Below, piece after piece: positions 23,181 to 34,065 of a stretch of 64,000 nt of DNA. This DNA is from Gordionus sp. m RMFG-2023 (taxonomy: Eukaryota; Nematomorpha; Gordioida; Chordodea; Parachordodidae). Each line of letters starts with the position of its first letter. Within the stretch, counting starts at the first letter, position 1. The notes under the pieces were generated by a model. The model made no database searches. It had not been told where the DNA came from and was given only the letters and a program-made list of their open reading frames with translations. The DNA lies in contig NC_088775.1 of the NCBI RefSeq assembly GCF_954871325.1, positions 21,739,561 to 21,803,560 on the forward strand. The letters run 5' to 3'. The position numbers were made by a program, and so were the translations under genes.

Positions 23181-23648
23181 GATTAACTTTTTAAATTATC
23201 ATATAATGTTTAATTCATAATTTATTGTGATTTATATTCCTATTTAGATCGCTGTAATATTTTTTACAATATTATATTCGCTCTTAAATATTTTGTATTT
23301 TCCTATATTTTATTATTTGTGTTCAAAATTGTCATTTTTTAAAATGATTTGCTATGATAAATTTAATATGATTATTAGTTCTGATAAATTTTTTATGTTC
23401 CAAGAAAATCTTTTTAATATTTAAAAAATTATCCCCCCCCCCACCCCTATAGAAAAACCCTGGCTACATGCCTGGCATAAGGGGGTTTCCATTGTATAAA
23501 AAGACTTTCATATAGGAGTATCTAAAATTCATCTTTTGAGAGAAGGCAACTCTGATATTTGGCAATATTTTTCTGGCTAATATATTGATGGAATAAATGA
23601 TAACACAATATTTATTGCATCATAAATTGATGAAATATGGAACTCTTT

Positions 23649-23855
23649 CGTGTTGTTAAACTGCCCAGTTTGAGCCGATTTTTAAAAACGACTAACTTAG
23701 CCAGAAAAATATTGCCTAAGTCTCGAGATTTTGCTAAGAGATGTCCAAACCTTTGTGCCATCTATGAGTAAAATTCATTGCGTAATATTTTTCTGGATAA
23801 AATATCGAGTTAGCCATTTTTAAAAATCGGCTCAAAACAAGCCGTTAGCACTTTA
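23649..23855. mobile_element. 207-bp miniature hAT-type element
   Basis: Flanked by a perfect 8-bp target duplication AACTCTTT (23641-23648 and 23856-23863). The arms are imperfect inverted repeats centred on AGCCGATTTTTAAAAACG and its complement, with the left tip CGTGTTGTTAAAC. The middle holds ATCTATGAGTAAAATTC. No ORF. It is a relative of 24685-24867, 25999-26167 and 6765-6935. Confidence 0.85.
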
Positions 23856-24354
23856 AACTCTTTGTTATTGAATGAATGATACACATTGCATCATAAAAGA
23901 AATACATGCCAATTTTTAATATATAACTTTAATATAATTTAAAAAATAATGATATTGGCATTAGAGGTCTACAATAAGCGGGTTTATGGCCCATAAGCCC
24001 GCCCGCATATAAGTTTAAAATTACCCTCCCCATTAGGCTATAAATTTTTACCCATCCGCCTATTATATAATTTTTTACCCCATGCCGCTCATAAATTAAA
24101 TAAGCTCATTCTTTCAATTTTTTAAAAATCTAATTAAATTTTCAGCGCTACACCCCTACAAAAAACTTTTATAATTTAGGAAATTGCTATATTAAGCTAG
24201 AAAAAATATTCAATTTAAATTACGGAGAAGGAATTTATTTGATTTAATAAAATATTTATCTAAAAAATTAAAATATAGAATTAATATTTATTGATATTAT
24301 TTCTAATTATAATGCAAATAATAATGAATCCACATTTTCTGAATTCACGCACAT

Positions 24355-24490
24355 TCCTTTTTGTTCTATAAGCCTTCCAGCATTGTTAATTCCTCGTTCA
24401 GAAGAAGCACTGGTTAATCTTGATAGCTTCGATCAATTTTTTTCTTGTCGTTTCCACCAAAGTAGGATATCCCTTTGAAGTATATTCTCT
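24355..24490 (-). pseudogene. hAT transposase dimerisation-region remnant
   Basis: The minus strand encodes ILLWWKRQE and, nearby, LSRLTSASSERGINNAGRLI, the usual C-terminal hAT pattern (xWWK...P...SERxFSxAGxLI). Only about 45 residues are left and they contain a stop, so this is the last trace of the transposase of the surrounding element. Confidence 0.65.
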
Positions 24491-24684
24491 ACTTAAGTGA
24501 GATATTTAAATATAAAGTGAAACCATTAATAATAAATAAAACAATTTAAATTAATTGTTTATAAAGGCTAAACTTAAATTAGTAGCTTAAAATTTTGTTA
24601 AATTATACAAAAACTCGCTACTTTAAGATTTAAATATTTTGTTATGTCATTAGGTAAGGAGCTCTCCTCTCTAACAGTCACACC

Positions 24685-24867
24685 TAGTGTTGTTAAACTA
24701 CCTAACTTTAGTCAACTATAAAACAGTGTAGCCAATTTTTAACCAAAAATATTAGAATCAATCTTCAAGTTGAGACTCAACTTAGAAGCTTAATTCAATT
24801 TTTTTAGGCTACAAGCTTGACTAAGCCACAGTAGAGATGGTCAAAGTTAGGTAATTTAACAACACTA
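24685..24867. mobile_element. 183-bp miniature hAT-type element
   Basis: Tips TAGTGTTGTTAAACTACCTA and its near-perfect inverted partner (ending CAACACTA) are flanked by GTCACACC (24677-24684) and GTCACACA (24868-24875), an 8-bp duplication with one mismatch. It is nested in the 23962-25122 element. No coding capacity. Confidence 0.9.
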
Positions 24868-25130
24868 GTCACACATTCCCATCTGTTGTTTAATTTTGAC
24901 GTGGATATTTTCATCCACGTTGATATTATATTCTTCCATGCAAATACATGTTTTCGATATCAACACATCCTCAGATATCGAATTGAAAATGTTGAAATTT
25001 CATGGAATTTTTCTTAACTCGCCCGACCGCAAGCTCGTTCTATAAAAAATTTAACCCGCCCGCACGCCCACTGAGATGAGCGGGTGTGGGCGGGCTTAAA
25101 CCCCGCCCAATGCTGGCTTCTAATTAGCAT

Positions 25131-25998
25131 TATATATAATTCTTGTTTTGATATTATATTTTAGGATGATACATCACTCTATGCACAATCATATTTCTTA
25201 GGTTCACATGGCTATATCATAGTTTATTCAATATCCAATTTGAAAAGGTATGTTATAGTTATTAATTTTTAATCATTAAAATTACTTACGTTTTTCATTA
25301 TATAATAATTAAAGTTTTAAGTTCTAAAATGATTATTATACAAACTGAAATTTTATAATTATCAATTTTCTATTTGATAAAAAGTGGATTTAGAACCTGG
25401 ACTAAAAAAGATTCTAGTTATTATTATTTTAAAAAAGTTGATCCGGGTTCATATTTTAAAAAAGGTTCCGGTTTTTAGTTAATTTTATTCCGAGAGTTTT
25501 GATTCAAGATGTAAACTTTATTAATCATCAATAAAAAATATTTAAAAAAAATACGAATTGAATATTTTTGAAAAATTATTCCATTGGCAAAATAAATATT
25601 TATGAAATATTTTTAAAAATAATAAAGTATTCTATTACTAGTTTAATTTAAAAAAAGAATAGATGGAGAAATAAAGTTTCCAAAGGATTGGCTACTTCTT
25701 AAAATAATTTTGTATTTACAAATAATTTTATTAGAATTTTAAATCGAATAATTCGAGTTCGCCATTGTTTTATGCCATGCTCACTTTAATTTATTTTGCA
25801 TTTAGATGATAAAAAATATTTTATTTAGTATATTAATTATTTTTTACTCTTGATTTTATAAAAATAAATCCAAATTAGCTTTGAAGTTGCTTCTCATATA
25901 TATGAGAGAATTCTACGCATGACAGGAAAGATACAGTATGAAATAATTAATTTATTTTTTTTTAATTTATCATAATCATAATAATAATACATATTGCC
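25131..25998. other. AT-rich DNA with GGTTCC-type words
   Basis: No ORF. Between 25385 and 25500 the words GAACCTGG, GATCCGGG and GGTTCCGG recur, which looks like a decayed element end of the same general plan as at 421-558. Similar words recur at 26245-26300 and 26570-26630, but ends and target duplications could not be matched. Confidence 0.4.
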
Positions 25999-26167
25999 TA
26001 GTGTTGTTAAACGGCTCGATTTTTAAAATGGCTAACCCAATATTTTAGACATAAATATTACGCAAGCCTGCAGATTTTGCTCATAGATAAAAGAAAAGTT
26101 TGGACATCCATTAAAGAAATCCCGAGATTTGCATAAAAATATTGGGTTAGCCATTTAACAACACTTA
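25999..26167. mobile_element. 169-bp miniature hAT-type element
   Basis: Left tip TAGTGTTGTTAAACGGCTCG and right tip ending CAACACTTA are inverted repeats. The flanks ATATTGCC (25991-25998) and ATATTGGG (26168-26175) match at six of eight positions. The inner arms contain GGCTAACCCAATATTTTAG and its complement. Same family as 24685-24867. Confidence 0.75.
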
Positions 26168-26175
26168 ATATTGGG

Positions 26176-27020
26176 TGACTAAACTTTTATGAATTATAAA
26201 ATTGGCAAGATTTTGTAGTTTCATTTTTATTTATCCCTGCAACATCGTATCGGATCACCATTTTTAAATCCTTCCGGTTCTTTTGAAATAACTCATGTTC
26301 GGATTTTTTAAATATATATATAACGCATTTATTTTTTTAAAAATTAAAATTTATAAATCAAAAATTATCTTTGTCATTCTTAAAATATTTGAATTTAATT
26401 TTAAAAAAAAAGTAGTTATAAAACAAAACAAAATATCATTTTCAGAGGAATGAAATATTTTACTGGATAAAGATATACTAATAAATTTTAATATATTTTA
26501 TATTGAATTAATTTTATATTCTATACATAATATAGTTAATAAATACCTTATAAGATCCATATGGCCCTGGCAAGGTCATTTAATTTTTTAGTACCAGGTA
26601 ATAGTAAAAAAATTGGAACCGGTACATCTCAAATAATATTCAATTTTTTTAAAAAAAAGTTATATCTTTAAACAATCCGTACATTGGAAAATTACTTCTT
26701 ATCATGGCGAAGAACTGGAATGAAAAGGAACATTAATATCTATCAGTTTGACACATCCATTGATGTTCATTAATTAAGAAAAATATATAAGATTAAAGAA
26801 GTGACTAAACTACACCAAGTCAATAGCTATACCACACCATGCTTTTTTGATTGGTCCAATTAAAATAAAATCAATACCATTTTTATTATTTAATGTTATT
26901 AATTTTTAAAATTAACTTACTTGATTACAAAAGTAGGTTTTATTCAATAAGGAAATTAGAGAAATGTTGATGATGCAAAAAAAATAATTTCTTCAATCTA
27001 GATAAAGCTAAGGCCTTAGT
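26176..27020. other. AT-rich DNA, weak element traces
   Basis: GGATCACCATTTTTAAATCC (26253) and GGAACCGGTACATC (26620) suggest two ends of a ~0.4 kb decayed element. At 26800-26850 the words ACTACACCAAGT and GCTATACCACACCA occur and reappear inverted at 30100-30155. No gene seen. Confidence 0.35.
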
Positions 27021-27021
27021 A

Positions 27022-27322
27022 CTCAGAGTCCTTCATGGGCCTGATATGGACCTAATATTATATTTTCTAGTGGACTTGAAATTTTTTTTGATTATTTAAA
27101 ACAATTGCATGCTTAAAAAAATATTGTAAACAAAATGGTTGTCTAAATACAATGAAATATTGATTTCATTGAATACAATAAATTGAATTTTTTGATATAA
27201 AATATTTAGAACTTATTACGGGCTTGAGAATTTTTTTAATATTAGATACGGGCCAGGCAAAATTTTTTTAAAGCAGGTCTGGGCCTGGCCTGATTAAAAA
27301 AATCATGCCTATGAAGGTTTCT
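27022..27322. mobile_element. Candidate miniature element with GGGCCTGG words
   Basis: Left end CCTTCATGGGCCTGAT and right end ATCATGCCTATGAAGG form an imperfect terminal inverted repeat. GGGCCTGGCC, GGGCCAGG and CAGGTCTGG words cluster at the right end. No ORF and no clear target duplication. The stretch 27323-27885 to its right is AT-rich with nothing recognised. Confidence 0.55.
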
Positions 27323-27889
27323 TCTAGAACGGCCATGACATTACAATCGTTTGATTTTAATGTTAAAAAGTTAATACTCAAATATGTAAAAAATTTATTG
27401 GTTTTGTAACGCTAATAACAAAAATTTTTTGATATGTAATATTTTTTACCATTTCAGTTTCCATATTATGCATTTATAATTTTTCAAAAAGATAAAAAAA
27501 ATTTTTTTTCAAATTTTAGTATATTGTTTCAATTAGATTTTCATAAGTTGCATAATGAGTGATCAATGACAAATGTAGGATTTTGCGTGGCTGATTTTTT
27601 AAATAATAATTCTAGTTATTGCTAATACTATACCCAGTATTCATAATTTTGAGATTTCATTGCCATAAATTTAAATAAGGAAATGTTTTCTTTTGATTTT
27701 CTTCTTAAAGTATATTTTATTTTAATTGTAGTTATTATATAGATATTCATTAATTTATTATTCAATCCTCCGTGCTATTAATACTATCCCATTTGTACAT
27801 GTAAAAATATTTGTGAGATTCATATGCTACTATGGTTCTCCCCTAAATACCCTAGGAAGAAAACAAGTATTTTTTTTTATATGTAAACA

Positions 27890-28083
27890 ATTGCGATTAT
27901 AAAACATAGCTGCAAACTCATATTAACAATTTAAAAGTAATATAAATTGAGTAATAATAAAAGTTAATAATTACGGTTCTGAAACATAGCTGCAAACTTA
28001 TATTAACAATTTAAAAGTAATATAAATTGAGTAATAATAAAAATAAAAGTTAATATAGAACACAATTGTTAAAAGTATGTAAC
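27890..28083 (+). repeat. Two tandem copies of a ~95-bp repeat
   Basis: The unit contains ACATAGCTGCAAACTCATAT, TTAACAATTTAAAAGTAATA and TAAATTGAGTAATAATAAAA. Two copies lie here and a third, very similar, lies at 29858-29971 in the same direction, so the copies bracket the 28.1-29.85 kb region. Confidence 0.85.
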
Positions 28084-28307
28084 ACGCATCACTTCCAAAA
28101 AAAATTTAATATCGGGGGAAAATGGTAATGGGAATTAATTTTGAGAGACAATCATAAAAACTGGGGAAAGTAGGTGATAAAATATAATAACAAGAATTAA
28201 TCATTTGTATTACGGGGTATATATGACACAAATGTTATAAAAAATTGAGAAGAAGATATTTGGGAGAAATAGTTAATAACAATAATTAGTATACAAACAA
28301 ATCAAAT

Positions 28308-28585
28308 AAATTGGGAGAGGAGTGAGGAGGGGTCAAATTAGCAATACAATATAGTTTTTTTTTCGTAATTATACCCTTAACTTACACATATATATGAAGA
28401 GTATAATTTACACTATAATTGTGCTAGTAGTTATCCATAATAGTTCTTTTTCGTAATTATATATAAATTACACTATATATGGTTAATGGGGAGAGGCCAA
28501 CCTAAAAATAGAATATAGTTTTTTCTCGTAGTTATACCCTTGTCTTAGACATATATAAGAAAGGTATAACTTACACCATATTAGT
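28308..28585 (+). repeat. Direct repeat pair, ~105 bp each
   Basis: 28308-28420 and 28480-28585 share GGGGAGAG, a TATAGTTTTTT-CGTA run, TTATACCCTT, and TATAA-TTACACxATA in the same order. Diverged; no ORF. The surrounding 28084-28765 is otherwise featureless. Confidence 0.6.
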
Positions 28586-28789
28586 TGGAATAATATAATA
28601 ATAATAACCAATACTGGGTTTAATTTAATTATATAATACCACAGTCTAGTAATGTATTACTTTAAATACTAATCATTGTTATTTAAAATTAAATTAAATT
28701 TAAATGTTAAACAAAAAAAATAAATTTAAGAGCCTTAAAAAACTGTTTAGTTTGTAAAACAACAATGTGCTTACAAAATTTTTCGCAAT

Positions 28790-29600
28790 TATGAGAAAAC
28801 AAAAATGTGCTTACAAAATTTTTCGCAATTATGTGACTATAAAATTTTTAATATCGAGAAAAATGAATATTATTTTCACAACCGTTTCTTCATCTTCAGA
28901 CCCATACCGAACGCGTAAAGGTTGTATCCAGTCTCTTGAAAACGTCTCTACAGGCACACATAGGTTGTATCCAGTCTCCGCACCAGCTTCCAATAAGCTG
29001 GTGCCCCCTCCACCATAAAGACAATCGGGAAAAATCTTGTCCTGAGAATGTACTCGCTAGTAGTCTGTCTTATGAGGAATTGCTTTGTAGAATAGATATT
29101 AGTACTAGGAATATCTCAATTTAAATATAAGAATTTAATTAATCAATTGAAATTTATATATAAAGCTCATGAGAAAATTACATTTGTATCAGTTAATTTT
29201 ACATTTTTCGAATTTAGTTATTTTTATATAATAAAGAAACTTTTTTTAATTGATTAATTAAACTCTTATATTTAAATTGAGCTAAATTCCTACTACTAAT
29301 ATCCATTCTACAAAGCAATTCCTCATAAGACAGACTACTAGCGAGTACATTCTCAGGACAAGATTTTCCCCGATTGTCTTTATGGTGGAGGATAAGATCA
29401 CCAGCTTATTGAAAGCTGGTGCGAAGACTGAATACAACCTATGAGCGTCTGAAGTTGAAAAGACGTTTTCAAGAGACTGGATACAACCTTTGCGTGTTTG
29501 GTATGGGTCTGAAGATGAAGAGACGGTTGTGAAAAGAATGATTCATTTTTCACGATATTAAAAAAATTTATAAGCACATTTTTGTTTTCTCCATAAGGAC
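28790..29600. repeat. Large GC-richer hairpin, ~360-bp arms
   Basis: Left arm 28790-29150 and right arm 29247-29600 are inverted copies, with a loop of about 95 bp. Landmarks in the left arm are CTTCAGACCCATACCGAACG, two copies of GGTTGTATCCAGTCTC, a small hairpin CACCAGCTT...AAGCTGGTG, and TACTCGCTAGTAGTCTGTCT. A partial third copy of the inner part lies just outside at 29600-29730. It is much richer in GC than its neighbours. The short ORFs inside (28767-29124) follow no known protein and are not believed. It may be a foldback-type element or a source of hairpin RNA. Confidence 0.8.
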
Positions 29601-29857
29601 AAGCGGAGAAAAGTCTTGTCTAAAATAGAATATTAGACGTCGGTCTTGAGAGGAATTAGTAGGGTATTTGACTTCGGTATTGAGGGGAATTAGTAGGGAT
29701 TTAGCTCAATTTAAATATAAGGATTTAATTTATCAAGCGAAGATTTCATTATTTTATTAATTAAGTATAAAAATAAAATCTATTACTATTGAAAAGTAAT
29801 TTTCTCATGAGCTTTTTATATAATAAAAAATTTATCTTTTTTTATAAAATGTAAATC

Positions 29858-29971
29858 AATTACGGTTATAAAACATAGCTGCAAAATCATATTAACAATT
29901 TATAAGTAATATAAATTGAGTAATAATAAAAATAAAAGTTAATATAAAACACAATTCGTTACAAATATGTA
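29858..29971 (+). repeat. Third copy of the 27.9 kb repeat
   Basis: Same unit as at 27890-28083 (ACATAGCTGCAAAATCATAT and following). It marks the right side of the bracketed hairpin region. 29972-30506 to its right has no gene; GTGGTATAGCC occurs twice at 30105-30150. Confidence 0.85.
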
Positions 29972-30506
29972 ACAACAATGAAATCTAAATTCCTTTATAA
30001 GGCAGGTTTAATTATAAAAAATAACTGTATTATACCAAAAATAAAATTAAACTATTTATTCTATATTCAAATTATTTCTTATTATCTCCGAAGTTGTGGT
30101 ATAGCCTAGCGACTACACATCTAACTTGGTGTGGTATAGCCACGACCAAGATTAAATAAGACAAATATGCAAAATTAAATTTTATAAATATTTGTTACCC
30201 AAAATTTACAAATATAATGTAGAAACTTAAATCCAGACCTCGGAAGCAAAACCGCCAGTTTACCCCTTTCAAATAAACGTGATAAATTTACTTCTAATTT
30301 TGCTCAGTAACTTATTTATATAAATATCTAATTTTACACTTCCTTTTGATTTCTTTCCTTCATTTTTTAATCTTTGACAAAACATAACTAATATTTGTTT
30401 TATATTTAAATTACTAGCCTTTGAGAAAGGAATTAATTTTTTTTAATCACAATCAAAATTTAGCACGCCACTAGTATTAGTTGGAAATAAAATGGACCTC
30501 AACTCT

Positions 30507-31078
30507 CAAAGGTTAGGTATAATATAATATACATATGTTAAGGGTGAAAAAAATTTTTTATTTGCCAATATTTTTATTTAAACATGATTTATCTGACCTT
30601 CAATTTTATCAAGCTAGAATATAAGTCAGTGGAAATTCTTTATTGAATTTTTTAACCACCTAGCCTGTACTTACCTGACCCGTATATTTTGTACAAGGTG
30701 CCTAACCTGTAATATTTTTTATGATGGAAAACGACATCAATGTCTATTTGTCAACCTTAAAAACAAAAATATTTTACACAATATATCCGGATATTTTCTA
30801 ATAAAGATCAGTATGCGCCGGAAAAAAACTTGGGCCGGAACGAACAAACTGTGCAGATTATTTTTATGGCCTGGTTTAAGTTTTGAAAATGTTTTTAAAT
30901 TTGATAACTAGACATTAATATGTCGTTTTCCTTCGTAAAAAGATACTTATGGGCCAGTCAGATAACTGGTCTAATATTATCTTATTGGCTGGGTTAAGTA
31001 AAAATCATTATGACTGGGCTAGCCAAAACTCTTCAAAGTTCCATGGGCTGGTTCAAGCCAGGGTCACGCCAACCTCTG
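30507..31078. mobile_element. Candidate long-inverted-repeat miniature element
   Basis: Left tip CAAAGGTTAGGT and, inverted, right tip CAGAGGTTGGCG. The inner arms pair again at GGAAAACGACATCAATGTCT (30727) and its near complement at 30910-30935. GGCTGGTT, GGGCTAGCC and GACTGGG words fill the right end. No ORF and no target duplication found. Confidence 0.6.
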
Positions 31079-33346
31079 ATTTCCATTATAATCTCATGTA
31101 GTCTTAGTTTTCCTCAAATAATCTGTTATAAAAAATTCATTTATTTCTAATCTCATATAATTGCAGAAAATATTTGTGACATGGCGAAATTTTCATTCTT
31201 ATACTTATATCACAACTTTCAATCATTTTAAAACTCATCACTGGCGCATAATTATGTTTTAAGTAAGAAGGCCATCTAATGATAGAAATCTGATTGAGCT
31301 ATAAGGGCCACGATTTACCCGATTACCTTTAATATAAATTTTTATAAAAATATAATTATATTATATCCATCGGTAACTAGGCCACTCAAATTTGAATGGT
31401 TGTGATTGGATAAGTTTTTTCCATGTTATGTGACTTTACACATTGATCTTAACAGGTTTTGTCAAAGTATCTATGTGATGTTTTATGAGTTAATATTTAC
31501 TGTATGGTTGTGAATAGTGAAAATAAATAAATAATTTCTTTTGAAAAAAATGTGAATATCTTAATTTCATGAAAAAGTTTCTTGAAAAATATATTTATAT
31601 TCATTTAAAAATAAATATTATTTTATGTTTTTATTATATATTTTCGGTGTAAATAAATATTCTCATTTTTTTAAAGGAAGTAAAATAAAGATTACTTTTG
31701 TATATTATATAAGTGCAATTATTTAAATTCCTTTTATCAAAATTTGTAAATCGCAAAATTTCTATCTATAAAAATATTATTAAAAATGATGAGTTATATA
31801 AATAATAATGTAACTTGCAATGTAATTAATTTCTTTTTTAGGATGTAATTATTACTGTAACGAGTTAACTTTTTAAGAATTTTGTAATGTTTTTAACACA
31901 ATTGTGAGTGACTTACATGTTCTTGATTTTGAAAAGTTAGTGATCTCTACATTTAAATGGCAAAATTTTAAGCAACAGAATTATACCTTTTGCAAAAATT
32001 TCATGTTTGGTATATGAACTTCAAAGGAAACCTCATTAAATATTACACTGAGGAAGTTTCCAAATTTGACCCATAAAATTATATATTTTATCAGAAGAAT
32101 TATTAAAAGTAATCACAAATCCTAAAAAAGCGCAACGACAACAATATAAAGCGACTGGAAAAAATATTTGGTAAATATAGTATTAGGTTCGATCCTTGTT
32201 ATATAAGTATCATCACTCATCACATTTAATATTCGATTCAAACCTATTATATATTATTTTATATTGCTAATGTTTTTATTTGAAACCTTATAAATATTCT
32301 AAAATTTTGTCAAGTTTAATATTGAAATCGATATTGGGATAAATCGTGTTTTTAACTAAATAAAATTTCTTAGAATTATGAAATTTGATCAAGCTGGGCT
32401 CGGGCCTAATAATCAAAAAATGTGGGCTCAGACTATTCTAAAAATAGTATATAAATTCATATGATCTCGTCTTTTATTAAAATAAATCCCTTTTAGAATT
32501 AGAAGGAAGCTTTTAACTTTTAAAAATTTCGGGCTGACACGGATCAAAGAAATCGGGCTTGTATAAGCCAGGAAAAATTAAATTTGGAGCGGCTAAAAGC
32601 AGTTGCGTTAAAAATTAAACATTGGACCGGGTTGGTTAAAAATTTTTTAAAGCAACAAGTGGGCTGGTAAATTTGAAATATTGGTGTCCATATGCATATT
32701 TTATAAGCTGAAAAATTACCAATCAAAAGAAATTTAAACCTCTGGAAATTTTTAAAATTAAAATAGGGTGGATTTGCAGACTGCCGTCTATTTCATCATT
32801 ATCCATGATGGGATTTTATTTATAATCAATATAAATGAAATTTATTCAAGTCCTAGGGTTTATTATTTTTTTAAATAAAATTAATAAATCTCAATCATTG
32901 ATCATCCATAATTTTATATCTTTTCTTAGATTATACTCCAATATTTTTTTTGAAATTGTAATTTATATTAAAGAGTAATCAGTAGAGATATGGGGAAAAC
33001 ACTTGCAGATTCATGGGGTGCCGTATTTTTCGAATCATCCGCTCAACTTAACAAAGTAAATAATATAAATTTAGGGGAAAGTAAGAATGTATAAAAATGA
33101 TAAAAACTCATCTAATATATTTAATTTTAGAAAGAGATATTCATTAATCATTCATCAGTGAGATTCTCCAGGCATGACCATCTTTAATTACAAAGTTGTT
33201 CTATATAATGTCCAGTTCAAGTTCACCTATTAATGACATATAATAATATATCCTGCTTTGAGTGCTTGAGCCATGTTATAGGTGGTTTCATTCCTTTTTT
33301 TATAATTCTCTTTAGTCGTTTTTACAGTTAATAAAAACTTATTTAT
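31079..33346. other. AT-rich DNA, no gene seen
   Basis: No supported ORF. Between 32390 and 32700 the words GGGCTCGGGCC, CGGGCTGACAC, CGGGCTTG, GACCGGGTTGG and GTGGGCTGG recur in both senses, pointing to a decayed element of the word-rich hAT type. Its ends could not be fixed. The 60-residue minus-strand ORF there is not believed. Confidence 0.45.
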
Positions 33347-34057
33347 AGGGATACCAATTTTTAGAGGCCGATCCGATATTAAATTGATATCGGCCGTTTA
33401 CCGATCCGGTAGCATATCTAATTTTGCATTGTAAAGATACTAATGATTTTAATTTTTAATATACTTCTTATTAGTATAACATCTATAATTTAACTCTACC
33501 ATAACTTATGTCATTTGAGTATATTATAATGATCAGTTATATTTTATATTCAATTTAATTGCAACTAAAAGTATATAAAATATTTTTATTGTTAAATCAC
33601 TTTTATATAACATTAATTTATATACATAATAAGTAATAAACAAATAAATATATGATGAAATTTGAAATAAATAATTAAAATAATATTTAACATTAATATA
33701 TCGAAGATTTATTTTTAGAAATACAAAATTTCAAATTTCTGCGACGATGGTAACTGTCAATATCACCAGCTTCACTAAAAAGAGATTATCGCCCACTTTT
33801 ATAAACAGAATGCGCAAAAAAAATAATAATATGGCAGAATGTTTATTAATTAATTATTTTTATTAAAAAAATATACATAAAAATGGATTTCGATTTTATT
33901 TATAAAAATAAATGATTTTTACATATAACTTTTTTTAAAAATTTATAACATTTTATTTTGGTTAAAAACGCCATTTATCGGTTAAGAAAGTTTTATAATT
34001 TTGGCCGATAACCGATATTTTAAAATGGGTGAAATATCGGCCCGATCTGATCCATAT
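33347..34057 (-). mobile_element. hAT-type element with GCCGATCCGATATT words
   Basis: Left end AGGGATACCAATTTTTAGAG followed by GCCGATCCGATATT; right end contains AATATCGGCCCGATCTGATC in the opposite sense. The flanks share TTATTTAT (33339-33346 and 34058-34065), which may be an 8-bp duplication but is too simple to be decisive. The minus strand near 33735-33795 encodes SLFSEAGDIDSYHRRRNL, a probable trace of the hAT dimerisation motif (FSxAGxI...RRxxL). Non-functional. Confidence 0.6.
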
Positions 34058-34065
34058 TTATTTAT

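Larger units (their letters stand above)
7499..23482 (+). mobile_element. Outer hAT transposon, heavily interrupted
   Basis: Left tip CAGACGCGTAGCCAG at 7507 and right tip complementary to CAGGCATGTAGCCAG ending at 23474 are typical hAT termini. They are flanked by 8-bp target copies GCATAAGT (7499-7506) and GCATAAGG (23475-23482), one mismatch. Only about 0.1 kb at the left and 1.3 kb at the right belong to this element. The rest is later insertions. The right part keeps remnants of a ZMYM1/DUF4371-like transposase (22385-23180) and a poly-C tract just inside the end, the same layout as in the inner hAT at 16085-18864. Non-functional. Confidence 0.75.
23962..25122 (-). mobile_element. hAT element with GGGCGGGC words
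   Basis: Tips TAGAGGTCTACAATAAGCGG and, inverted, TAGAAGCCAGCATTGGGCGG are flanked by 8-bp target copies ATTGGCAT (23954-23961) and ATTAGCAT (25123-25130). Both ends are rich in GCCCGCC/GGGCGGG words. A minus-strand remnant of a hAT dimerisation region lies at 24355-24490, and a 183-bp miniature element is inserted at 24685-24867. A related tip occurs alone at 47843. Non-functional. Confidence 0.88.
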
